Part shown: piece after piece, positions 16,082 to 24,126 of the stretch | Layout of the letters: each line of letters opens with the position of its first letter | How positions within the stretch are numbered: the first letter of the stretch is position 1 | NCBI GenBank assembly: GCA_002423435.1 | Contig: DIWE01000010.1 | Location: 1-29,984, forward strand | Direction: 5' to 3' | Source: Clostridiales bacterium UBA6114 | GTDB lineage: Bacteria; Bacillota; Clostridia; Oscillospirales; Butyricicoccaceae | DNA length: 29,984 nucleotides | Translations under genes and position numbers: made by a program | Notes under the pieces: generated by a model | The model's input: only the letters and a program-made list of their open reading frames with translations | Database searches by the model: none | Told to the model about the DNA's origin: nothing

Positions 16082-16941
16082 CGGTCAGCGGCCTTGCGCT
16101 GGATATCGGATTTTATATAAACCGGGCGGTTTTATTTGAGGTCTCGGCTACGCCGAAGCCCGGACTTGTCGACCGAAGGAACTGCGGTGCCCATAAGGAC
16201 ATGGATTTTTTCACCTTTGTCTCCAGCGCGTGCGCGATCGCGCCGTATTTTTCAAAAATGGCGCAGACGGGCATCGATTACGATTCGTCCGACCTAAAGG
16301 GCCTTCTGGCCGCGATCAGGGGATGCGGCGTCGATTGCGAACAGGCCATGTGGGCGGCGACCGGCGGCGTCAATACGCACAAGGGCACCATATTTTCAAT
16401 GGGCGTCCTCGCAGCCGCCGCCGGGTATTCGGCGGCACATCAAAAGAGCCTCCGTCCCGACGACGTGTGCAAGACGGCGGCTTTGATGTGCGAAGGCATT
16501 GTCTCAAGGGAGCTACATTCGCTGAACGAAAAAAAAGAGCTGACAAATGGAGAAAGGCTTTATCTTCTGCACGGGGTAACCGGCATACGCGGGGAGGCCG
16601 AAAGCGGGTTTTGCACGGTGCGCGGCGTTGGGCTTCCGGCGCTTGAGGATGCCTTACGAGCCGGGCTCGATATCAATTCGGCGATGCTGGAGACGCTTTT
16701 GCGCCTGATGTGCGTTTCCCGGGACACAAACGTCCTTACCCGCGCGGGCAAGGACGGCCTCGATTACGTGATGAAAAGCGCCAAGGAGGCGCTCGACTCG
16801 GGCGGCGCGAGGGTGCCCGGGGGACTTGAGCGGCTTTTTAGTCTCGACGACGATTTTATCGGCCGGTGGGTAAGCCCGGGCGGCAGTGCGGATCTGTTGT
16901 CCGCCAGCCTGTTTTTGCACGACGTCAAAAACCTGTTGTAA
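16078..16941 (+). CDS. citG: Triphosphoribosyl-dephospho-CoA synthase CitG
   Basis: CitG joins ATP and dephospho-CoA to make the prosthetic-group precursor that CitX attaches to citrate lyase. The 287-residue protein shows the family motifs ATPKPGLVDRRNCGAHKDMD near the N-terminus and GGVNTHKGTIFSMG at about residue 95, which bind the nucleotide. ATG at 16078 overlaps the citX stop and follows GGGGGAG, whereas an in-frame ATG at 16057 lies inside citX and lacks a suitable ribosome site. The related MdcB of malonate decarboxylase is the main alternative, but the CitX partner favours citrate lyase. A 19-bp hairpin terminator follows. Confidence 0.92.
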   Translation: MTVSGLALDIGFYINRAVLFEVSATPKPGLVDRRNCGAHKDMDFFTFVSSACAIAPYFSKMAQTGIDYDSSDLKGLLAAIRGCGVDCEQAMWAATGGVNTHKGTIFSMGVLAAAAGYSAAHQKSLRPDDVCKTAALMCEGIVSRELHSLNEKKELTNGERLYLLHGVTGIRGEAESGFCTVRGVGLPALEDALRAGLDINSAMLETLLRLMCVSRDTNVLTRAGKDGLDYVMKSAKEALDSGGARVPGGLERLFSLDDDFIGRWVSPGGSADLLSASLFLHDVKNLL

Positions 16942-16973
16942 ACATCCGCCGGAAAATGCGGACATATCGTTTG

Positions 16974-17028
16974 GGGGTGCTGCGAAATGCATATTCATGC
17001 ATTTCGCAGCACCCCTCCGCGCTTTTTT
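16974..17028 (+). terminator. Long perfect hairpin with T tract after citG
   Basis: A perfect 19-bp stem (16974-16992 with 16997-17015) has a 4-nt loop, and a TTTTTT tract begins 7 nt later (17023-17028). It lies between convergent citG and the HIT gene. The gap before the T tract is longer than ideal, but the hairpin probably halts transcription from both sides. Confidence 0.65.
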
Positions 17029-17045
17029 AAGGATCGTTTGCGCTC

Positions 17046-17468
17046 TCACAGGTATTGTCTGATGCTCTCAATCATTTCCCTGTATTCCTCATCCTTGAGA
17101 TAGGTTTTCCCCGGATTCATCTCAAAGGTGCCGCCCCAGTTGGCCCCGCCCTCGTATTTCGGCACAACATACATATGCAGGTGGTGTACCTTGTCGCCGT
17201 AAGCGCCATAATTGATCTTGCCGGGATGGAAAGCCTTGTCGACCGCTTCCGCGGCTTTTTTCACATCGCTCATGAAGGCGGCCAGCTCTTGCTGATCAAG
17301 CTGAAACAGCTCCTTTACATGATCCTTGTAAACCACGTTGATCCTGCCCCTGTAGGTCTGCTCCCTGTAAAGAAATACCGTGGAAACCCCCAGCTTTGCG
17401 ATTTCAATCATGAAATTGTCCCGATTTTCGTTTCCCATGCAGTACATGCAGTCCCTGTTCGGTTCCAT
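17046..17468 (-). CDS. HIT-family protein with altered histidine triad
   Basis: This 140-residue member of the histidine-triad superfamily is a nucleotide hydrolase or transferase type. An N-terminal CMYC pair (with the conserved spacing C-x2-C) is typical of bacterial HIT proteins. The triad reads HLHMYVVPK, so the first two histidines are present (the second being the usual nucleophile) but the third is Tyr. GalT-type relatives also lack the third His. I chose ATG at 17468, which has AGGAGG spaced 7 nt upstream. Longer in-frame starts lack a site and would extend into the preceding gene. It is the last gene of the TRAP block, about 80 bp after the Ldh_2 gene. Substrate unknown. Confidence 0.85.
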   Translation of the reverse strand: MEPNRDCMYCMGNENRDNFMIEIAKLGVSTVFLYREQTYRGRINVVYKDHVKELFQLDQQELAAFMSDVKKAAEAVDKAFHPGKINYGAYGDKVHHLHMYVVPKYEGGANWGGTFEMNPGKTYLKDEEYREMIESIRQYL

Positions 17469-17548
17469 GCTCATCCCTCCTGTTTTGGTGATCGACCCGT
17501 ACAACGATGCAGACGCGCAGTGAAATCCCTCAGGCAATCGATCCGTCC

Positions 17549-18634
17549 TCAAAGGGAGAAATATTCCTCAAACCTTACCCCAAACTGTCCGCCGATTTCC
17601 TTCATTTCTTTCAGCGTCTTTTCGTTGACCGGAATGCCGTTTTTCATCTTTTCGGCCGCCGACTCCGCTTCCTTCTCGCCGTGGATGTAAATCCGGTCGT
17701 GGCCGTCCGCTTTCGGGCTTTCACGCAGCTCCTGCAAAAAAGCCGACATGCGGTCCTTGATTTCCTTTTTATTGCCGAAAATGCCGTAATCAATCGCCCA
17801 CAAGGTAAATGAGGTGTCCGCGTTGCCGCTGTGCTTGACATGCGGCGAGGTCGTCCCGCCCGCAAAGATAGAGGTAAACATTTCCACGATAATGCCAAGG
17901 CCGTATCCCTTATGGGAGCCTGAGTCCTCCTGGCCGCCGCCCAAGGGGAATATCCCGCCGCCCGCCTTTGCGATAATGTTCCGGATGACCCTGTCGGCGT
18001 CGTCGCAGTCCTTTCCGTTCTCGTCGGCCACCCAGCCCTTTGGGACGGGGAGCTCCTTCTTCCGGTAAACCTCGAGCTTGCCGCGCGTGATAATCGTGGT
18101 CGCGACGTCGTACCAGAAATTCACCGGCTCCGCCGGCATGGATACCGCAATCGGATTTGTCCCGAGCATCGCTTTTTTTCCGTGGGTTGGGATGCCGATC
18201 GCCTCCGTGCTGGTCATGCATATCCCGACCATATCGGCCGCCGCCGCCATTGCGGCATAGTATCCGGCAATGCCGAAATGGTTTGAGTTCTTTACGCAAA
18301 CCATGCCGGCGCCGTGCTCTCTCGCCATATCGATCGCCATATTCATGCCCATTTTCCCCATGACCTGTCCGATGGATTTAGGGGCGTCTATCACCGCGGA
18401 AATCGGAGTTTTGAAGATTATTTCCGGTTTTACCCCGTAAACGAGGTTCCCCTCCTCGATCGCCAGATGATAACGAATCAGGCGCTGGACGCCGTGCGAT
18501 TCAATGCCGTACAAATCCGCCGTCAGCAATACGTCGACAAAGTCGACGCTCTCCTGTTCGGAGAAACCTCTTTTTTTGAAGATATCCTCGCAGAATCTTC
18601 TTGTCGCGCTGACATCCAAATTTACGTACCCCAT
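17549..18634 (-). CDS. Ldh_2-family malate/lactate-type dehydrogenase
   Basis: This 361-residue NAD(P)H-dependent oxidoreductase is of the LDH2/MDH2 family, which includes YlbC-like malate dehydrogenases, ureidoglycolate dehydrogenase AllD and 2,3-diketo-L-gulonate reductase YiaK. Family motifs are GIESHGVQRL (His47) and VKNSNHFGIAGYY (His119), and the C-terminal GYGLGIIVEMFTSIFAGG is conserved. The start is ATG at 18634 with AAGGAG 10 nt upstream. It follows the aldo/keto reductase gene within the TRAP block, so reduction or oxidation of an imported 2-oxo or 2-hydroxy sugar acid is the likely role. The exact substrate cannot be read from the sequence. Confidence 0.9.
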   Translation of the reverse strand: MGYVNLDVSATRRFCEDIFKKRGFSEQESVDFVDVLLTADLYGIESHGVQRLIRYHLAIEEGNLVYGVKPEIIFKTPISAVIDAPKSIGQVMGKMGMNMAIDMAREHGAGMVCVKNSNHFGIAGYYAAMAAAADMVGICMTSTEAIGIPTHGKKAMLGTNPIAVSMPAEPVNFWYDVATTIITRGKLEVYRKKELPVPKGWVADENGKDCDDADRVIRNIIAKAGGGIFPLGGGQEDSGSHKGYGLGIIVEMFTSIFAGGTTSPHVKHSGNADTSFTLWAIDYGIFGNKKEIKDRMSAFLQELRESPKADGHDRIYIHGEKEAESAAEKMKNGIPVNEKTLKEMKEIGGQFGVRFEEYFSL

Positions 18635-18700
18635 CTTCTGCAGTCTCCTTCGAAATAAAATTTGCAAACGGAAAATCCTATGCATACTAAAGCCGCGCCA

Positions 18701-19681
18701 TTACCCCAGATTTTCAATCTCCCCCCGCATTCTTAAAACATCTTCTCTCTCGAGGGTGACTTCCCCGCCTCTGAAGTTTTCCAGAACATGCTCGGCTTTT
18801 CTCGAACCGACCAAAACGTTGATTTTTTGGCCCTGGGCCGCCGTCCAGGCGACGACGAGGTTTGAGAGGTTGCAGTGATATTTTTTGCAAAGCGGCTCCC
18901 ATCCCTCCAGCATGGAAAGAATCCTGTTCCGATGCTGCGGCTGATACCATCTGGTCTTAGACCTGATGTCGCCCTCGGGAAGGACATAGTCCCTGCCGAT
19001 CCTCCCGGTGAGCAATCCCTGCTCCAAGGGGGAATAGGCCTGCAGCGTGATGCCTTTTTCTTCGCAGAGAGGCAGCAGCCCTTCCTCGACATTCCTGTCG
19101 AGCATCGAGTATTTTTGCTGAACGAGGGCGACGTCCCCACACCTTAAATACTCCTCTACTTGCTCACAGGTGGCGTTTGCAACGCCGATGGCCCTGATCT
19201 TACCCTCCTTTTTGAGCTGCAAAAGCGCCTCCATGGTCTCGCTGATCGGTGTTATAAACGGCGGGGCCGACTGCCAGTGGGTAATGAAAATATCGATATA
19301 ATCCGTGCCGAGGTTTCTAAGGCTTTCCTCGGCACCGGCAAGAATGGCTTTTTTCGACAGATTCCTGCGGATAACCGCGCCGTCTCTTACCAAAAACTGT
19401 GATCCTTCGTTGTCGCCCCAGACGAGGCCGCATTTGGTGGAAAGAATCACGCGGTCCCTTTTTCCCCTGATCGCTTTGCCGACGACCCTTTCGCTATGCC
19501 CCAATCCGTATGCGGGGGCCGTATCCACCAGATTGATCCCTTTTTCAAGCGCCGCATGTATCGCGCGTATGGAAATGTCGTCGTCCTGCTTTCCCCATGC
19601 CGCGTCCCCTCCGATTGCCCATGTGCCTAAGGCAAGAACCGACGCCCGGATGCCTGAATTGCCTATTTCTCTGAAGATCAC
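18701..19681 (-). CDS. Aldo/keto reductase
   Basis: This 326-residue TIM-barrel NADP-type oxidoreductase has the catalytic tetrad Asp53, Tyr58, Lys83 and His135 intact (NLVDTAPAYG, STKCG, FITHWQ). The C-terminal cofactor segment VLVGSRKAEHVLEN is also present. It most resembles the IolS/AKR11 group. The start is GTG at 19681 behind AAAGGGG. It begins about 100 bp after dctM on the same strand and is followed by the Ldh_2 gene, so it probably works on the carbonyl or hydroxyl of the TRAP substrate or an intermediate. Confidence 0.92.
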   Translation of the reverse strand: MIFREIGNSGIRASVLALGTWAIGGDAAWGKQDDDISIRAIHAALEKGINLVDTAPAYGLGHSERVVGKAIRGKRDRVILSTKCGLVWGDNEGSQFLVRDGAVIRRNLSKKAILAGAEESLRNLGTDYIDIFITHWQSAPPFITPISETMEALLQLKKEGKIRAIGVANATCEQVEEYLRCGDVALVQQKYSMLDRNVEEGLLPLCEEKGITLQAYSPLEQGLLTGRIGRDYVLPEGDIRSKTRWYQPQHRNRILSMLEGWEPLCKKYHCNLSNLVVAWTAAQGQKINVLVGSRKAEHVLENFRGGEVTLEREDVLRMRGEIENLG

Positions 19682-19778
19682 CGATATTTGCCCCTTTCTT
19701 TTGATTTAAGATAATGATACCATAAGCCTGCCCATTTTATTTGTTCATTTGGGCCGGCGTTATGCTTTTTTTGCGGGC

Positions 19779-21089
19779 TTACATGAATACCTTGAGGCCC
19801 CACATGGCGAGAAAGGGAAATACAATGCACAAAATCAGCCCCAAAAGCTGCAAGGCGAGAAACGGCAGCCCCGCCCTGATAATATCTTTCAGAATAATCC
19901 CGGGAGGCGCCACGCTCTTTAAATAAAAAAGACTCATGCCGAAAGGCGGGGTCAGATAGGCGCCCTGGAGACATATGATGAATACGACCCCGAACCAGAG
20001 AGGATCGATCCCGGCCGCCTGTATCAGAGGAGTGAATATCGGCGCGCAGATGATCACGATTGCATTGGTCTCCAAAAAGCAGCCCAGGAAAAAGACGATT
20101 GCCAGCGTGACGAACAACACACCGTACTGTCCGAACGGTATGATGTCCGCCATGGCCATCACGAACTTGTTTCCGCCCGATGCGATAAAAACCTGCCCGA
20201 AAAAGGAAGCCGCGACCATGATAAAGCCGACCATGGCGGTTATCTTCAGGGTGTCATGGCAGGCACCGCGAACTGCCCTCCATGTAAGCTTTTTTCGGAA
20301 AGCCGCGATGACGATCGCGCCCGCGGAACCGACCGCCGCGGCTTCCGTCGGCGTCGCTATGCCGCCGAATATCGACCCCAGAACGCAAAGGACCAGTAAG
20401 ATCGGCGCGATCACATTTTTAAGATATTTGAGGTTTTCACTGAAAGGCTGCCGCTCCCCGACCGGCATCGCGGGGCAGAGGTCTTTGTTGATGGAGCAGC
20501 GGATCAGGATATAAGAGCAGAAAAGAAACGACAGCAATAAGCCGCTGCTGATGCCGCCTGCGAAGAGGCCGCCCACGGAAACGCCCGTCATGGAACCGTA
20601 AATGATCATAAGCACGCTGGGTGGGATCAGCTGTCCCAAAGTGCCGCCGGACAAAACCGCACCCATGGATATATATTTATCGTATTTATATTTCAGCATC
20701 TGCGGCAGGGCGATGGTGCCCAGCGCTACGACCGTACCCGCGACGACGCCCGTCATCGCGCCCATGAGCGTCCCGACCAAAACGGAGCAGACGGCAAGCC
20801 CTCCGCGCAGCTTCCCCGTGAAGCGGTAAAATGTGTCATAGAGCTCTTCCACCACGCCCGTCTTGAACAGAACCACCGACATGAAAGTAAAGAGGGGCAC
20901 CGCCAGAAGCGTCCAGTTGTTCATCACGCCGATCGATGCGGTGATCAGGCCGAATATGCTGTTCGGGCCCCACAGGCCGACAGCGCTTAAAACAGCGACG
21001 ATTCCGATCGCGTAAACCACCGGGATGCCGACGCACAGGCATATAATCAGCGACCCGAACATAATGAGGGGAACAAGCATAAAATTCAT
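19779..21089 (-). CDS. dctM: TRAP transporter large permease DctM
   Basis: This is the large membrane subunit of a tripartite ATP-independent periplasmic transporter, which couples substrate uptake to a sodium gradient. With the start at 21089 it has 436 residues and about 12 hydrophobic segments, the usual size. Conserved stretches include ASIGVMNNWTLLAVPLFTFM near the N-terminus, IPPSVLMIIYGSMTGVSVG and LTPPFGMSLFYLKSVAP near the C-terminus. The longer frame upstream lies within dctQ and lacks membrane character. The chosen ATG has AAGGGAGG 10 nt before it and overlaps the dctQ stop (ATGA). Confidence 0.94.
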   Translation of the reverse strand: MNFMLVPLIMFGSLIICLCVGIPVVYAIGIVAVLSAVGLWGPNSIFGLITASIGVMNNWTLLAVPLFTFMSVVLFKTGVVEELYDTFYRFTGKLRGGLAVCSVLVGTLMGAMTGVVAGTVVALGTIALPQMLKYKYDKYISMGAVLSGGTLGQLIPPSVLMIIYGSMTGVSVGGLFAGGISSGLLLSFLFCSYILIRCSINKDLCPAMPVGERQPFSENLKYLKNVIAPILLVLCVLGSIFGGIATPTEAAAVGSAGAIVIAAFRKKLTWRAVRGACHDTLKITAMVGFIMVAASFFGQVFIASGGNKFVMAMADIIPFGQYGVLFVTLAIVFFLGCFLETNAIVIICAPIFTPLIQAAGIDPLWFGVVFIICLQGAYLTPPFGMSLFYLKSVAPPGIILKDIIRAGLPFLALQLLGLILCIVFPFLAMWGLKVFM

Positions 21090-21598
21090 CTTTTTCTGCC
21101 CTCCCTTATCCATTGACGCGACTGACTTATACTCTCGGTATAAGAGATCAGGGTGCGGCAGAACAGGAGGAACGCGCCGACCGGTATCGCCCATCTTGAC
21201 GGCCACAGATAAGGCGCCCATAAGGATTCCGATTTTTCCATTGTCGCCGTGACCTCAATCGCGAGCTTGCTTCCGAAATAAACCATCACCCCGCAAAAAA
21301 CGAGGCAGGCGATCAAGCTTACCGTGTCCACGGCGATTTTCCATGTGCCCCTTAAGCGGCCGTAGAACAGATCCATCACAACATGACCCTGGCGCGCCTC
21401 GCAATATGCGCCGCCTATAAAGAAAAATATGCCGAAGAGCAGGGTGGTAAGCTCCGCGGTCCAAATAGTGGGCTTGGAGAGTAAACTGCGAAGGAACACC
21501 GATTCCAGTGTCGGGAACAAAACGATTGCCAGTATCAGGTAAGACCAGATTTCTCCAAATCTGTCGAGTTTTCCTTTTATGTAATTCAGGACTTTCAC
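21086..21598 (-). CDS. dctQ: TRAP transporter small permease DctQ
   Basis: This is the small membrane subunit of the TRAP system (170 residues, four predicted helices). It shows the family feature of a conserved stretch near the third helix (GAYCEARQGHVVMDLFYGRL). It forms the membrane complex with DctM. The start is GTG at 21598 with AAGGGG 8 nt upstream, and the stop overlaps dctM as ATGA. A perfect hairpin separates it from dctP, which may lower its expression relative to the binding protein. Confidence 0.9.
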   Translation of the reverse strand: MKVLNYIKGKLDRFGEIWSYLILAIVLFPTLESVFLRSLLSKPTIWTAELTTLLFGIFFFIGGAYCEARQGHVVMDLFYGRLRGTWKIAVDTVSLIACLVFCGVMVYFGSKLAIEVTATMEKSESLWAPYLWPSRWAIPVGAFLLFCRTLISYTESISQSRQWIREGRKR

Positions 21599-21631
21599 CG
21601 GCTCATCCCCTTATGTTGAAATGTGTTTTTA

Positions 21632-21661
21632 TTTGCCGTCCCGCTTAAGCGGGACGGCAAA
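21632..21661. promoter_or_regulatory. Perfect 30-nt hairpin between dctP and dctQ
   Basis: The sequence is an exact inverted repeat with 13-bp arms (21632-21644 and 21649-21661) around TTAA, located in the 78-bp gap between dctP and dctQ. No T tract follows on the minus strand, so it is more likely an mRNA-stabilising or partial attenuation element than a full terminator. This is common where a binding protein must exceed its permease. Confidence 0.7.
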
Positions 21662-21676
21662 ACAGCTGAAATTACA

Positions 21677-22807
21677 CTATTTCGCTATGGCCTTTGCAAG
21701 ATCGTCGCGTCCGATTTCCGTTAAAAAGTCCATGTAAACCTGAAGGAATTTGTCGGTAAGCTCGCTTTTTCCCCAGTAGGCTTTCAGTGTCTGGGCGGCT
21801 ATCAGCCTCGCGGCTTTCACATCCTCCTCGGGGAGGGTGAGCGTCTCGACGCCCGCCGCCTCAAAGAGCTTTTTGCCCTCTGCATACTGCGCGGTCAGGT
21901 CGTCCCAGCAATGCTTTCTCGAATCCTCCGCGCACGACGCAATCAGTTCCCTCAGATCGTCGGGGAGAGCGTTCCACGCCTTTTCATTTATAATGAAGTC
22001 TTCGGTATTGACGCCGACCGGGGAATGGAGCGCGGGCTCTATGTTGTACTTCACCACCTCGTGGAGGGCGCTTTGATAGTTATCCATGTAACCGCCCGCT
22101 TCGAATGCCTCGATGGTATTGAGCTGCAGCGCCTGGTAGACCTCGGTCATCGGCATCGTCACGATGGACGCCCCGAGAGCCTGATACAATTCCTGGCCAA
22201 GCCCGGAAGACCTGATCAGAAGGTTTTTGAAATCCGCAAGTCCCGTGATCTTCTTGGTGCTGTGCAGCGATTCGCCGGGATAGGCCACGACACTGTCGAC
22301 GTAGACAATGCCGCCGAAGGATTCATACGCCTCTTTCACAAGCGGGAACATTTTCTCGAAGAACTTACTCATGGTGTCGAAATCATGCTCCCAGGGATCG
22401 CTTGTGCGATATGGCACCAGCTTCAGCATGGGTTCTTTGCCCGCCATATAGTCCCCGGTCGTAAAGCTGGCTTCCACAATTCCCTGTTTTGTGGCTTCTA
22501 TCGCGTTCATGGTAGGATACAGGACGTCGGACGGATACAGTTCGATTTCAAATCTTCCGCCCGAGGCTTCCTTCAGCTTTTCGCAAAAATACTCCACGGC
22601 GGCATATCTCGCCGTACCCGAAACCTCGTTGCTTTGGGCGCGCCATTTAACCGATTGGGCCGGTGCCGCCGAGGTGCCGGTCTGGGTTGCGGAGGTGCCG
22701 CCCGGAGCCGCCGAAGTGCCGCTTGAGGTGGTGGGAGCGGGGGTGCAGGATGCCAGAAGCACAGAGGCAATGAGAATCACGCCGACCAGACTTGCCAGTT
22801 TTTTCAT
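21677..22807 (-). CDS. dctP: TRAP transporter solute-binding lipoprotein DctP
   Basis: This is the extracytoplasmic binding protein of the TRAP system (376 residues). The signal peptide ends in LLASC (lipid Cys21), followed by a Thr/Ser/Ala/Pro/Gly-rich linker of about 30 residues that tethers the domain to the membrane. The DctP fold then includes LLIRSSGLGQELYQALGA, whose Arg normally binds the substrate carboxylate, and MTEVYQALQLNTIEAFE. The ligand should therefore be a carboxylic acid, but its identity is unknown. AGGAGG lies 7 nt before the ATG, with a second AGGAGG about 25 nt further upstream that serves no visible start. Confidence 0.93.
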   Translation of the reverse strand: MKKLASLVGVILIASVLLASCTPAPTTSSGTSAAPGGTSATQTGTSAAPAQSVKWRAQSNEVSGTARYAAVEYFCEKLKEASGGRFEIELYPSDVLYPTMNAIEATKQGIVEASFTTGDYMAGKEPMLKLVPYRTSDPWEHDFDTMSKFFEKMFPLVKEAYESFGGIVYVDSVVAYPGESLHSTKKITGLADFKNLLIRSSGLGQELYQALGASIVTMPMTEVYQALQLNTIEAFEAGGYMDNYQSALHEVVKYNIEPALHSPVGVNTEDFIINEKAWNALPDDLRELIASCAEDSRKHCWDDLTAQYAEGKKLFEAAGVETLTLPEEDVKAARLIAAQTLKAYWGKSELTDKFLQVYMDFLTEIGRDDLAKAIAK

Positions 22808-22966
22808 TTTTTTCCCTCCTGATATTGTTTTTGTTTACCTCCTATGAAAATTGCTGCACCGGCCCTTCATCGACAGTGCTCTTTGAGCATAGTTGCAAGT
22901 AATGCAGCAACGATCATTTAGGAAAACCATGGCGGTGGCGGCTCCAAGCGAGAAAGCGCAAACTGT

Positions 22967-23992
22967 TCATAAAGCGTACAGCACGCTGATTTTGCCGTAT
23001 ATTTCCTCATACAGGCCGCAAAGCGCATCTTCAAGGGCCTCCTTTTTGCCGTCGACCCATTTTGCTTCTTTCTCAAAATATTCCGCTACTTCCGAAATCC
23101 CCTCAAGAAGGCCGACCCCGGGCTTGAACTGTGGCACATCGGTTTTGATTTTCCGGGTGTCAAAAATCCCGTTATATGCTTTTTCATACAATATGTGCCC
23201 GCACAGATTGGGCGCGGCTTTGTTCAAAAGCTCCGAGGGCATATGATAAATAATGGGCTCGACGCCTATCACCTTTCCGAAGGTCAGATACAAATCATCC
23301 CAGATATGGTATCCGTCTCCGACGACATGATAGGAGTTGCAAAAGGTTTTGGGGTTTCCCGCGGCGCCGGCGAAGCCCTTGGCGACGTCCTTTACGAAGC
23401 TGAAGGTGAACGATTGGGCTCCGTCGCCGAACATGATCAGAGGCTTCTTGTTTTTTATCCTCTCGATAATACCGTAGTTCTGGCGAAAAATCCCTACGTT
23501 CTGAGCGCCCCAGCCGTATGTCAGAGACGGTCTCATCACCGTGACGGGCACGCCCGCCTCCATTTGCTTTCTTAAGTACCTCTCCACCGCGCCTTTGCCG
23601 TATCCATAGGGAAAGACCGGATCGTCCCAGAAATCCTCCTCATCCTCGAGGACAGGAACGCTTTTATATGGTCTTTTATAGGCCCCGATGGTGGAGCACA
23701 CCATAATCTGCCCGGTCCGCCCCTGAAAGGTTTCGACGGTCGACCTGGCATCTTCCTCGGTGAATGCGAGCATGTCGATCACGACGTCGAAGCGCTCATT
23801 TTTCAGAAGCTCGTAAAATCCCTCATAATCCCTTCTGTCGCCGCAAATGGTCCGGACATCCTTTGAAAATTCGGTTTTTCTGCTGCCTCGGTTGAAGTGA
23901 GTGATCTCGTGGCTTTCGGAGAGCATGATTTTCGTGATCTCACGGCTGATCACTCCCGTGCCGCCTAAAATAAGAACTTTGATAATAACCAC
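22967..23992 (-). CDS. NAD-dependent epimerase/dehydratase (extended SDR-type)
   Basis: This 341-residue short-chain dehydrogenase/reductase-type protein has the nucleotide motif GGTGVIS at residues 10-16 and the catalytic YxxxK pair Tyr129/Lys133 (YGYGKG). MRPSLTYGWG lies further on. These features resemble atypical sugar-nucleotide epimerases and uronate-type dehydrogenases. It is the first structural gene after gntR in the TRAP block, 160 bp before dctP. The start is unclear: GTG at 23992 is only 2 nt from AAAGG, and the usual family N-terminus (Lys-Val-Leu-Ile) begins four codons later, where no normal start codon exists. The reaction is unknown. Oxidation or epimerisation of the imported sugar acid is plausible. 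Confidence 0.85.
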   Translation of the reverse strand: MVIIKVLILGGTGVISREITKIMLSESHEITHFNRGSRKTEFSKDVRTICGDRRDYEGFYELLKNERFDVVIDMLAFTEEDARSTVETFQGRTGQIMVCSTIGAYKRPYKSVPVLEDEEDFWDDPVFPYGYGKGAVERYLRKQMEAGVPVTVMRPSLTYGWGAQNVGIFRQNYGIIERIKNKKPLIMFGDGAQSFTFSFVKDVAKGFAGAAGNPKTFCNSYHVVGDGYHIWDDLYLTFGKVIGVEPIIYHMPSELLNKAAPNLCGHILYEKAYNGIFDTRKIKTDVPQFKPGVGLLEGISEVAEYFEKEAKWVDGKKEALEDALCGLYEEIYGKISVLYAL

Positions 23993-24085
23993 CGCCTTTA
24001 TTAAAAATGATTTTATCCAATATTACCCTCCCGGCTCTGGTGCAGCTACTCAATAAAACTCAAAAATGTATTTAAAAATCGAAAT

Positions 24086-24097
24086 TTTGTATACATT
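24086..24097. promoter_or_regulatory. Candidate GntR operator before the epimerase-TRAP operon
   Basis: TTTGTATACATT, centred on the palindrome TGTATACA (24088-24095), recurs exactly at 24866-24877. FCD-type GntR regulators commonly bind GTATAC-centred palindromes. It sits in an AT-rich 134-bp gap about 95 bp before the epimerase gene. Confidence 0.6.
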
Positions 24098-24126
24098 TTT
24101 TGGAATAAATATCCATATAAATGCGA

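Noticed and set aside
16974..17015. Perfect 19-bp inverted repeat considered as a transposon end or repeat element
   Set aside because: No second copy or transposase was seen, and its place after citG with a T tract downstream fits a terminator.
21911..22726. 271-codon open frame on the plus strand
   Set aside because: Antisense shadow of dctP, arginine- and histidine-rich with no recognisable motif or ribosome site.
22851..22910. 8-bp inverted repeat (TTGCTGCA / TGCAGCAA) in the gap before dctP
   Set aside because: Arms are short and 44 nt apart, no matching element is known, and it could occur by chance.
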